From positions 10,413,465 through 10,477,464 of the forward strand of contig CM034607.1 of NCBI GenBank assembly GCA_020091685.1: a DNA stretch of 64,000 nucleotides, read 5' to 3'. Positions within the stretch are counted from its first letter, which is position 1, and every line of letters starts with the position of its first letter. This stretch comes from Lutjanus erythropterus. Lineage: Eukaryota; Chordata; Actinopteri; Lutjaniformes; Lutjanidae. The notes under the pieces are model-generated. The model was not told the origin of the DNA and made no database searches. It worked only from the letters and a program-made list of their open reading frames with translations. The translations under genes were made by a program, and so were the position numbers. Of this stretch, positions 26,928-40,100 are shown piece after piece.

Positions 26928-29900
26928 CACATATGAATATATATATCTCATTATTCATGATTCAGTTTGAATATCCACATACAATGGTTGTCATCTTGCA
27001 GCACTGCAGAACTGCTGAGTATGTGTGTGTTTTGGACTATGATGATATAATGCAGGTCTATTTTGAGCGCCACTGCTCCACAAACACTTCGATGTGCAGG
27101 TCAGGTTTACACAAAAAATCCCACACCACCTTTCCATCCTGCCAGGAGCACCACAGGCAGCTAAACAACTCTGACAATGTCAAGTATAGGAAGAGAATAT
27201 GATTGTGTAGTGAACCAACAATAAGTTATCAAATGAACAACATCTGGGCTGATGTTCAGTCAGTTGCTCTACTGAGAGAAGGTCCCTTTTCACTGCTTGA
27301 GGCGTGAGTGGCCTGAGATGTAGTGCCACTCCATCTGTCAAACCAGGACATAAAGGCTGCTTAAGGACACTTAAGAGATCTGCCTCCTCAGTGAACTTTC
27401 TGCTGAGAACAGCTCTATATAGAATATGTTTTTGGCACCCACTTTTTGTCTTGGCAAACAAAAAACTGTGCTCAACAGTCTTCTGCCTTCCTAATCCCTC
27501 TATCATTTGGCTAAGATGCACCCAACTCTTAAAATATCTGCACTAAGACCTTCCCTTCTCCTCCTTCAGGCATCCTGTGTTCACTATCTGCTTGCTGCTT
27601 AGACCTTCACAGAAGTTACTAATGGAAATGACTAAGCATGTTTTGTTTAATACTGATTATCATCTGTCACAATGTCAGAAAAAGAAGACGTCGTCTGTGC
27701 TGACATCTTCTGTCCAACAAACACACAAGTTATGACATATTTCGACACACTTTGTAAGCAGAAAACAAGTTTCTACCATCTATTGTTGCATCTCCGCCGC
27801 GTGTTCAGTTTTAAAATGACGCTTTATTTAGACAGTCATAAAAGCTTCATGTTATCAGCTGTCTTTTTAATAGCATAGCATTTTAATAGCATTATTTAAT
27901 GCTCTCAATAGCACTCTGTTCACCACAGTGTATTAGTGCATTTCATGACAGATTGCCACCCACCCTGTTTGCATGTTTTTCAATGAACTTAGAAATGCAA
28001 AGTAGCAACACTTGAGTAGAGAGAACTAATTTACTCTGGCTCCATGCAGCCCTACAGTAATTAACCAATCCACCAGTTTTAAGCCAAACCTGAGCCTCAG
28101 GTTACATCAACTGTAATAACTTTTTATCTTACATTATAACACTATCACCTTATAGGAGGTCTTTACAAAATGTGACAAGATACTACCCTGTATCCTTCAT
28201 TTGCTGGAGATAGCTTTTCGATATCCCATCAGATATTGGGAAAAAGGCTGTGGGTGCTCAGTGAAAATTTTCAGAAGCCCCCGAATGGATCAAGGCCAAA
28301 TATGGAGGGTCTCAGGAGGTGTCGCCTCCACTGTCATTGTCATTGATCGTCACTGTCAGAGCTGTTCAGATCGCCCGCAGGAATTGAACACTTACTGACA
28401 GTGTCTGTACCAATTCTGGTACTGCTTTACAATAAAACTACCCTCATAAATATTTATAAATTGGTTATAATCAGGTTATTAATTAGGTTGTAAAGACTTT
28501 ATAAAGCATTAATAAGCTGTTACGACCCAATATATAAAAAGGGCAACAGTGACCTTATGCTTGTCAGATAGTGAGTCCATTAAGCCTTATGTCTTACTTA
28601 GTTTGTCCTCTTTATCAGCATCATTTGTCATCATTTATCACATATTTGTTAATACGTTATTTGTGTTCAACCAATGTCAGCATATCTTAATAGTCAAAAA
28701 GTTTAATTTGGCATGAAATTAATAAAATGTACATATCAAATTACCAGATTCATACATTAAGGCTTTGGGGATGTTTTCAGTAATCACTGTTTTACACTTT
28801 ACAATAAGACTCCCTTTGCCAATTATAAATGGCAATAATTCATTTATGAATTGTGGGATATTTTACACCTTAAAATAAGACTGCATTCTTGTTAGTTAGT
28901 CGCTCATTAGTAAGATTAGTAGTAAGCAGTAATTGGATCGTGCCAAATAGAGAGCCCACATTGATTTATGAGAACTACTTTATAACTCGTTTATAATTGT
29001 TTATTAATGATTAGTGATCAACTTAATCATGAAACGTTTATAAATAATTTAAAAGAGTGGTGTCATTGTAACATGGTACCCCACTTGACTTTTTGCTGGG
29101 GAAGTTTGGTACCCGGTGGAACCTTCTCAACTTTCTCCTTTCCTGTTTCCTGTTCTCCGGTGCTCGGCTTGTCTCTATTGAAAAGAAAACCAAATTTTGA
29201 TGATGGTTAAAATATATTACTGGAGGTCTTGGAAAAGCAACATATATATAGTCACATCTTTCATCTTATTTACTTTTCAGCATTGATAACATCAGGACAG
29301 GAAAAGGAGATACCTGACTGAGGTTTGAAAAGGGGAAGACTGGTAGGAATGGTCGATTCCTTATAGGCTCATGTGCCATGTTGCGTCAGTCACAACGCCT
29401 GAAATAGTTACCAGTGAAATGGAACAAGAACATCATCTGAAGTTAAGGAAAAACACTTTCACTGCTGTATCACTCTGTGAAGGGTAATGTTTCTGTCAGC
29501 AGTAAAGTGGTGAGGTGTTTGTCAGAGAGAAGCACTCAGCATACAAACCAGAATAAAAGTAGAGCTGCATCATTCTCTAAAAGAGGTTTAAGTAGCTCAA
29601 AACAATGACAGGCAGGTCACAGATGTCAAGAACTGTCAATTGACCACAGTTCCCAATGTACCTGCTGTGGTCCTTTTAACTTCACACCCACTGACTATGA
29701 ACTTGAGCTACTGTTCAGCTTGGTCAGAAATAAAGTTTGTACCTGTTCTGTTTAGAGTAAGTTTTGTACACCAGCCTAATATGTTTGAAATGTTAACTTG
29801 TGTGGCTTTAATTTCTCTGTGTGTGTGTTATTCTCATTATTGTTGAGGTCCAAATGATCATTTAAAAGATGTTATCAAATAGTGCTTGTGGGAAACTATG

Positions 29901-32900
29901 CTTTTAATAGGGTGGTATATTGCGGGACATGTGCATGGTGCAGTGTTCTCAGTTGTACCTCAGTTCACCAGTGTTATTTGTCGTTTGCGTGACATTTATC
30001 GCAATTCTCCAAATCCATGATTTGATTTGAAGGTCACGATTCAACTTTTGATATATTTTTATTTTTACACTGACGACTATGCCATTGTTAAACTCACAAG
30101 TCTTGATTTGTAAAGATCAACAGATCATTAGTTTCATGCCCTGACTGACTGTAATTTACATTTTCAAATTCTTCTTTAAAAATGTAGGCTGATCAGCTTC
30201 AGTTTGTTGTCTTTGAAGTTGTTGTTTTTTTTTCTTTGGACAGATGCTGGATGCGGGAGAATTACCAATTCTGCTCTTGATTTTGATTATTGAAAATGAA
30301 AGCTCATTTTGATTTGAAATTCAAATTGTGACACCTCTAATGTTTTTACAGTGTTCTCAATGAGAGGAAATAATTTAAAATGGTCTGAAACTGATCATAG
30401 TCTCTAACCGTTCAGTTAAATACACTTTTGCGACTGAAACTCTGGTGTGAAATGACCAGGAGCTTATGTTAGCACATGTTAGCAAACTTTAGATATATTT
30501 AGGTATAACAGACGTTACGGAGTCAGTTCACTGAATTGTTGACTCTTGATGACTTTTCTAACTGTGCTACCACATGACATACAGTTACAGTACACAACAA
30601 ATTCACCTGTTTCCTTCTCTATTCTTGTTGGTGTTCCAGACTGAGAGGCACAGCCCTCTGTTGGGCGTACGCTCTCGTCCCTCTCTGGACGGTGGGAAGA
30701 TGAGGGCGTCTGTCAGAATGACCCGATACCTGGAGTCCTGGGGCGCTGCCAAGCCCTTCGCCAACCTCCACCACCGAGACAGCATGACCACAGACAACGG
30801 AAAGATCAACACAACTGTAAGCAGAACGCTGTCCTCACTTTCGTTCAAACATACACACACAGACCCACACAGATTTAAGTCACTGATACGTGAATGATCT
30901 GATTCCTGTGTCAGGACGTTCCAATGGGGCAGTACCACTTCCAGAGACGAGAGAGGTGAGAAAGGAGCAGCGTCACATTAATAATCACGACACACGTAAT
31001 CACTCTCATCATTTTTATTCTGTGTCTCATGTTTAAATCTGTCCTCCCCTCCGCTTCCATCCCAGATCCAAATCTCAAAGGAGGAGGTTTGAGGAGGAAC
31101 TCAATGAGCGAATGATTCGCACCATCGACGGCATCAATTCGCAGAAGTAAGCACCGTGTCTGCTGAGTATCCACTTTCTGCATCACTTTTCACAATCACG
31201 TGTCATGCACAACTTGCACTCCCTTCAGATGAGGGTCCTCCTGGTGCTTAGAAGTAGAAACATCAAGTCAGAAGAAGCATCTTCAAAAGTTCACTGATTA
31301 CAGGACTGTAGCTTTTAAAACTTTATTAAATTGTTTTTTTTCTTTTTACAGAAAACAACCATACAATACAACAACAACGTTGCCAGGCACTATGTCTTTC
31401 ATAAACTTATATCTAACAGACAGCAATATATAACTTGTATCTAACTCTACATGATTGGTAGAGCATTTAGTGAAAGGTAGATAAATGATATTTGATGATT
31501 TCAATCCAGCTATCTACTGCAGGTGGGTCCGTTTGGAACCATTTATGAGTCATTGCTTTTTTTTTTTGCTGCTAAAGTAAATATTTTAAAGAGTTATCTT
31601 ATTGCTTCTGGTAATATGCTGCATGATTCTCCAAATACTGTCTCAAAATATTTGTATCTTGGGGCAGCACCAAACAACATGGTGGTGATTTGCCTCCTCA
31701 TCCCCATAACTTCTCCAACATGTATGGTTTGATTCTTCCAACCAAATTTATGCCAGTATTCAGAACAAGTTGTAGAAAAAATAGTTTCACACATATTCTC
31801 CCATTGTTGGCTGGATATTTTAAATATATGAAAGAATGTAAAGTGTGTTTTAGGGAAAAACACATTAGTTTTATCTTGTTTTATTGATGTAACAATGCAA
31901 TTTTATCAACTGCTCATTAACAAAATTAGTAAAGTTATGTGCTATGTTGCCCCCTGTGTTTTATGGTGCATTTCTCATAAGAAATAGCAAAAAATTTCAA
32001 GGGCACAGTATTATCAATGTAATCTGCCCCATCTATTTTGTTGTAAATAAAGGAAGACAAGCTCAGTGGCTTTATTCACTGAAAATGAGGTGTTTTTTCA
32101 TTTGCACATTAATAATTGGCTCATTACAGCACGATGAAGAGTTACAGAATAGTGTTCAGATACCACATAACACAATCCAGGACCTTGTCCCTCTGTATTG
32201 TCTGAGTCTGTCTGTTTTGCTTGGGTCTCCAGACAGTGGCTGAAGTCTGAGGACATCCAGAGGATCTCACTGTTCTTTCATAACAAAGCTCTGGAGAAAG
32301 AGGTAGGCGAATGCACACCAACCACATCGGCCAGCACTGAAATTGTATAGTTGTTCAGTGAGACAGGAATCATCAAGGAGGCTTTACAACCATATAGGAC
32401 ATAGATTGTCCACTGTATAAACTTTTTAATGCTGACGTCAAGATTACATCACGTCGTTAGCTGGAGGCAAAACAAAGGAAAAACTGGTGGCAAACATGAA
32501 TCACCTCTGAGCAGTAGGTCACATAACCAAGCAAAAATGTCATCTTGCTGTGTTGTTGGTGGCAGAATCGAAGTAGTAATGGCTCAAAAACAAGTTTTAT
32601 TGCGTACCAGCTGCCACTGCCTGTCAAACTGAAAGTCATCTAGGGTTAAACTAGACAAGCTGAGAGATGTGTGCAAGACACAACAAAATAAGCAAAACTC
32701 AAAATGTCAAGAGCGCTTAAATTCCTTATTAAACACAGAAATATAACAGTCACCCTTCTGAATGAATTGCCTTCATTAACTTATAAAACACGCTTCATTT
32801 AAACTCATCAAACTCACCAAAACCGCCTTGGTCAGTCTTTCCACTTTTGCAACAATCACCAACTCTGGTTTGGACGAAAAAATCCTTTATTCACCGCGAA

Positions 32901-34036
32901 AATATCATAATAACCATAAGTTTATGGGGCCCATGGTGGCTGGAGGTCTAAGGTAATTGCCAACCCTTGCCTAATGGTAAGCTCCGCCCTGTTCTTGCCA
33001 TTGACTGCTGTTCATATTTTTTCTGAAGTAAGGTTCCATAGTGGTCCACTGGAAGGGGAGGAACTTATTTTTTATTATTTTGCCTCTGCCTATGCTCCAC
33101 CCACAGAAAAACATTTACCAACATTTTCGCTACTTCATTCCACATACAAATCTGGTATATTTTTATATTGTGCATGCACAGTGTTAATTTTTAATTTGTG
33201 CTAACATGTCTTACAGCTGCTACTTCACACGTCCTCATAACGTCGTACCCAATTTTCCAATTCTCTGCCTTATCTTCTCTCAACAGTACAGATCCACAAC
33301 ATTACCAGCGTTCAAGTACTACGTCACCTGCGCCTGCCTCATATTCTGCTGTATATTCATAGTGCAGGTCCTCGTCTTGCCCAAGTAAGTCTGCACCCCT
33401 TCCGCAGGATTTACACTGCACAGTGCCTGTAGCGTCAGCAAACTCCAGCTGTGGCAGCGGGTTGATATGAAAAAGCCATTTGACGCCAGCTGTCTCATCA
33501 ACAGGATGGTGCTGAAATGAAAGAGGCAGGGGGGCAAGAGGCAGAATGCTAAAACGCAGATCGAGATGAAAGGGCATCATGTCTGCCAGTGATTATAGAT
33601 CAGGTGAATCAAAGTGTGTCGCCTCTTTAATGGTGAGGAGAGAAATTCACGGTCATGCTAATTTACTGCCTGTGGGAGCTAAAGGTGTAATTCAGCATCT
33701 GAGAAGCCATCGATTGTCCAATTCACCTCTCCGTCTCTCACTCTCTTTATCTTTCCTCTGTTTGTCGCAGCATAGCTCTGCGCATTTAGACGTGACATCA
33801 TCTGTTTTATGGCAGAGATCCTTAAATCAGCCATACTGTGTTCCTCCTTAGAAAAGGTGACACCTTAACATAACTGCATTATGAAGCACAGCATGCTGCT
33901 GTGCAATCGACAGTCATGCTTACTTAATGTAAATGGATAGCAGGTCTAAAGGTAGAATACATTATAACCTTCATTACGTTTATTGCCCAGGATGGCACTG
34001 CAGAGAGCTGTGAGGTGCCAAAAGGGTTGTAGAATA

Positions 34037-34105
<69 letters not shown>

Positions 34106-37100
34106 GCAGAACTGCTGTGCTGGGGATCTCCTTTGGCTTGGCATTCCTGCTGTTGGCGTTGATCCTGCTCCTTTGCTTCGCTGGTCACATTATGGTGAGT
34201 TTGTATGGACTTATCGGTAAATACACACGCACACACGCAATTAGTGGTCAACAGATATGGGTTTTTCAAGGACTGGTGCCGATATTTAGAGATCAGGGCA
34301 GCTGATGGTCGATACATAACAAGGCAAAGAAAAGTCAGGTATAGTTCATGCACACTACAATCTAATATACATGGTCATCTCAGCTAGGAACATGACATTT
34401 TAGGTGAAATTTTTATTGGTTAATGAAATAGAGGTTTTTAGTTTTGATTTAAATTTCAGAACATGACTGGGCTTTAAGTAGAGATGCACCAATACTGCCC
34501 TCACATAGTCATACTTGTACTCATAAAACTACTCCAGATGTGTCCGCAGACATTTTTTGTTTCGTGGTTTTGTGATCGCAGGCCATTGCTGATTATCTCA
34601 AAATTCCAGACTGGCCCATTTAATTGGCTGAATATGGAAGGTACCTTTTCTTTTTCTTTACTCTAGAAATTATTTTGATGTATTGTATCTGTGCAGTATT
34701 CTTGGTGTGTATGTTCTGGTGTTCATGGATCTGGGTGTGATTCTGCACGTTAATTGTAGTTTGGTTATATGCTGCTCTGTCTGTGTTCTTTTGAACACCC
34801 GAGACAAATTGCACCGAAGTGAAATAATAAATGCTAATCTAATCTAAATCTAAATTGTATAACTACTTTATCTGCCAAAAAAATCATTGAGAATCTCTAA
34901 ATTAAAAGCATTAAGCAATGTCTGACCTTTAATTTTCCTCAGCATGAGTTTATTCTTCCCTTACAAATCTCCCAATTTGGTCTGTTTCGACTGTGGAAAT
35001 CATGGAGGAACTGTAAGCAGCTCACGAGATATCGTCAGGACACGTCACAGTCATGGACTGTCACACTTAAACGTTGACCTTTCGTGAATTATTTGGCTAA
35101 ATTATTTTGCAGCTTTAAAACTGCTTTGAAAAAGAAGGAAATATTGAAAGGACAGTTCACACAAGGGCAAATGACGTGTGGCAGAGAGAGAGAAGGGAAA
35201 TGTGTGTTGTTAATTTTGTAATGATTATACAATGATATAATAATTCTATGATAATATAATATTGTCCGTATCATCATTATATACAATACAAATATAATGG
35301 AAGGAGATGGTACTCAACTCGTGGTGCTCAAAGCACCAAAAAAACTTATTAGGAGCTATTTTCTTTCTACTGAACAACACCCACCAACCATACCAACATG
35401 CAGAAGGAAGCGTACATCTACTCATGGACAGGAGGCTCGTTCTTGTGATGTAAATATTAATGGTGTCCTCATCAGCTGAGCTGTAATGGTAGCACCGCTG
35501 CATTATCTACAACAATGCTTATTATATAGTTTGGTAGAAAGAACCAGAGTAACCAGGTAATGATTTCTGGAAAGAGACATTCCTGTTGAGTTTTTCAAAT
35601 GTATTTTTTTTCGAGCATCACAAGCAGAGTGCCTCTAGTTCCATTATATTTGAGAGAAGGCCGACATCTCTGTCGATATCTCCAAAACTCAGCAACTCAC
35701 ACCAACATAATTTAGGAGGATAAATAGCACTACAGGTAAGAGGATATGTATTGATTTTGGGATGAACTGGCCCCAATAAATTATTTCATTTCGCATTACC
35801 CATCTAATTTTTTATAGGTATATTTTTCAGTTTTCATGAAATTTGGCTCTCATTTTGTGGAGGATTTAGCGGCCTCTCGTGGTGACCTTGCAGACTGCAA
35901 ACATCTCATCTCACCCTCCCCTTCCAAACATGTAGGAGAACCTATGGTGGCTGTGGCAAAAGACCATTTGGAATATAAAGTTGTACCTGGTTCCTCTGTA
36001 ACAGCTACAGTGACATCTCTCATATGAGCTCAGCGGCTATGATTCCACCCAAGATTTTTATGAGCTGATCTACCTTTTATTCTCCTTCATCCATCACTTC
36101 ACTACTGTTGTTTGTTATCCGGCAGAAGTGGAAGGATGGGCGTTATTTACAGCCTACTACAGCTACCTGTCACAAGTGTTTTGTGGATAATCAATAACTG
36201 ATTGCTCCCCTAAGAGCCAATTTTCCTCCCTCTTGCTTCTCAGGAGAGTATTATCACTTGGTTTGTTGGTCACCTCTGATTAATGAAGAGTTATCAATAA
36301 ACATGGGTCTGCCTGACCCAGATATCAGCTTTATATACTGCTTCAATACGAATAGAGAGATTATGTTTCATTGGTTTGTAATAACCATCAATTAAATACT
36401 GAACAATAAAAGCTGCTGTGGTCACTGTTGAAAGAGCACATTGACTAATGAGAGGCCATGTCTAACATACTTTATATGTTTGTGTGGGTGCTTGAGCTCC
36501 AGGCGTCAGTCAGGTCGTTGTAAATTACTGTTAATGGGGCATATTATAGTTAAAGGATGTGCTCCATTCATCTGTGAAAGAGTGCATTTTACATGGCTAT
36601 TGTGATCACATGCATTTCTTGGGGAAAAAAAAAACCTTTTCAAGTCAAATGAGCTTAGCTGTTGCTAGGGAGAAAACACTACCACAACCATGGGAAGAAA
36701 ACCTGTGATGTGAAGATGTAAATTTAACCCTGAATCCCTGAGAGGCGAGTAAGGACAAAAATCTGATGATCCAATTTCTTTCTCTCCTTTTTATGACTTG
36801 AAAAAGGTTTTGCCAGGATTTTTTTAGTGTTGTAATACACATTTTAGCCACAAGAGGCTGAAGTACGCCGCTACTCAGTGTTAAAGTTACTCAATGTTAC
36901 TCATTTTCTCCCAGGTGGGGTATGTAACGTTACTGTCATGCCTATCTTTTGGCTAATATAGCTAATGCTAACAGCAGACTAGCGCTGATTAAAATACATT
37001 TCTACTATAAAGAAAGACATGTAATGTAATGTTACATAACTTGCTTACACACAATATTATGTTTAGAGTGAAATTTTTATGCCTTTGCGTCGGCAACAGC

Positions 37101-40100
37101 CTCAGCCAGAGGCATTATGATTTTTATCCATGCGTTTCATTCTTGTGAACACGATATCTCAAGAATGCCCTGAGGACATTTCTTCAGACTTGGCACAAAT
37201 GTTCACTTGGACTCAAGGATGAAGTGATTAGAGTTTAGTGATCAAAGGTCGAAGTTCAAGCTCATGTCCCATTTTTCTGAACTGATGAACTGATTAGAAT
37301 TTGGAGGTCAAAGGTCAAGGTCCCTGTTACCTCATAAACACTTTTTTGGTCATAACACAAGAATTCAAGGTCAACTTCACTGTGACGTGATAGTGTTCGG
37401 CTCCCTATCAGTCCTATGTAAAAATATTCTCTAATTGAAGACAGCCTGCATCTCACTGGAATTATTCACTGGAATCAGTGTCAGCATTTTTCCAAAGGCT
37501 CTTAATAACTTTTATTAAATTCCTTCAAAGTTGTCAGTACATGTGAGTATGGACTGATGTGGATGTAAAGTGCAACTTAACTGGTTGGTGGAGGCAAAGT
37601 AATTCTATTTTTTTCCTTCCTGTTCCATCAGTGTGTGAATGTGACGAGTAGCACTTAAAGAAATTGTTCTGACAAAACTTTTTTTTCTCGCTAGTTTCAC
37701 AAGTGAAATAGATAAACTTAGACAGAACTTAAAAGTTTTTTCATTTGTTCTTAGAGTGAACAATTTCGATCAGACATAGATATTTGATCACCAGTATTTT
37801 TCTTCTCACTTGCTTCTCAGGGCTTCTGAAACTCCTTAGTGAGAACAAAAGAGGGTTTGTTTTTTTCATTAAAAAATAATTTCACTTCTCAAGTTGATTT
37901 TTAATGAAGTACCTCCAGGTTACACATGTATGTGACAGATTACCTTAGGTCTCATACTGTCTGGCTTTGTTTTTATTTGCTGAGATGTAGAGAGATTTGC
38001 TAAAAAGCCCTGAGCTATAAAAAAAAAACAAAAAACATAAACAGATATGACTTTTTAATCGGAGTGATTTCCATGTAACCAGTATCTTGGCTTTAATTTC
38101 GGTCATAAGAAAGACCACTGTGTTCTCAGGGGAGAGGAGGATTATTTCCTAGAAATCAGAGCAGAAAGATCGAGATTAAGATTTCACTCTGAGCCTTATA
38201 ATATTTGTTCTTTGGGTTGATCCACTACTTCTCCCGCTTTCCTCCTGTTCTGATCGTTCCTTCTCTTTCTTTGCATCCCCAGCAGGGGAGGAAGGGCTCC
38301 TTCTGCTCCCTAACCTGGTTTCCCACTTCCTCCCGCATCATCGTCACCAATAACCCCTGGCTGCGACTGGTCCTCACCTTGACAACCACTGCTCTCATCC
38401 TGGTGATGGCCATCTTCAATATGGTGAGAAACCTGTTGCTATAAGCCTTCATAATGCATAACTGTGCGAGGTTGAGTATCACATTTGTTTATCATTGCTG
38501 TACAAAATTAGTACGAGACATAATCAGGTCTTATGACTGTGATGATGCTCTCTGTTTCCATCATGGATGCCACACTAACATGATTTAGTGCTTTTTAATG
38601 GGATCTTGTGATAATACCAAACGCTGCTACATTCACATGATAGTAGATTTGTTTATTATCAAAAAGTAGAGATGCATGCTTTGTTGTGAACATTCTTATT
38701 TGTTTACAACTTCTTTTCAACTTTCTTTAAGTAGTGACAATGTGAGTTGTTCACATGCTTGTGTTTCGTGTGGATTCGGATGCATTGACGGGGTAATGTG
38801 TATGAAAGACGAGAGGACTGATCAGTTCAGCTGTCAGAGACAACAAAGTTCGTCTTCACAGCTCATGTGGTGGAGCTGGACACAAATTATTTGTGTCAAA
38901 AAAAAAAAAAAAATCAACATCACTTTAAAGAGTGCATCGCTGAGCCATACTTTTTTTTATTTTAATCCATTTTTTTGGATACTCCTAACACATGAAGACA
39001 AATACTACTGCTAGTTTTTAATGACCATCCTTTTACCTGATTGGTCAGCTGCTGTGCTCTGTTGCCTGATAAAGCAAACAGACGAAATGCCTGTTTGAAA
39101 ATAGCCAGTTATCAGAACCAGAAATCGATAATAAGAAACACTAGAACTAAAAGAACTAGAAACTTTGTTTACTTATAACTCAGGGTCACAAGGATAAAAT
39201 GAATATATGATGCCTTATACCATAGGTAGTGACTTTACTATACTGACCTACATCCAGCTGTGTTTATTTCTCCACATGATCAAAATATATTTTAACTGTT
39301 TTCAGAAGAAGATTGTTAAACTAAATAACTTGTCTTCTTGGCGAATCTTTACATCACAAACTGTAATGTAAATAAGCCACAGCTGCTGTGATAGTGAAAC
39401 CATGGTTCAAACGTTTTGCCCTCCATCGTTTCTGTTTTGTTTGTTAGTTCTTTGTGGAGGATCCTGGAGGATCCACCAAAGATGTCCTAACAACTCCTCC
39501 ACCTCAAGTCCTGATAACAACTCCACCTGTCAATCTAACTAATGACAGCCTGCTGGACTACCAGGAAAAAGACAAAGAAGAAAAGGAGTTTTATCTGCCA
39601 GTAAGTACAATAGTGTGGAGTCAACAAAAGATGGTAGATATGTAGTCATATGTAATTTTTGTAAACATGTGAACATGACTGACCACCAGTATCCAAAAAA
39701 TGAGTTGACAGTCATCTAAAACATTTAATCTTTCAATTTTAAAATTTGCTTTTTTACAGCATGTATTGCAACATTTAGGGAAATTTTCTTAAATCACATG
39801 TTGGTGTGAAGTGAAGTGAAGTGACATGTCTCACTGCTCAGTGTTACACAGCTGTGACTCTTTACAATTAAAGAAAACAATTCAGACAGACAGCATGTCC
39901 GTTTTTTCCTATGTCACAAGCAAACTCTTATACAGCTGTTTCAAATCTACTAAGCAGATTAAATAAAACAAGATTAAAAATTAACTCCAGATAAACTAAG
40001 ATGTTTATTTTAGTCATCAGTGGTTTCAGGTTGTCAGATACACTATAAAGAGGAATTATCACAGCTCAAAGATTTATTAATAAGTATGGATGTCTGACTG

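Larger units (their letters stand above)
25054..30639 (+). other. adcy2: adcy2 intron 9
   Basis: 5.6-kb intron. Contains a degenerate tandem repeat (25184..25560), A-rich interspersed repeat sequence (25980..26345), a further unclassified repeat (26360..26770), a TG/TA microsatellite (26860..26935) and a repeat-like patch (29080..29290). The remainder (27000-29000, 29300-30600) shows no exon or named element. Confidence 0.65.
34195..38282 (+). other. adcy2: adcy2 intron 15
   Basis: 4.1-kb intron with two hAT end fragments (34243..34330 and 34479..34535), a family C MITE (about 35146..35775), a family F MITE fragment (35860..36010) and a family E repeat (37075..37400). Bases 36020-37050 and 37400-38270 show nothing recognisable. 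Confidence 0.65.

Noticed and set aside
30603..30938. 111-codon - strand frame
   Set aside because: Complement of adcy2 exon 10.
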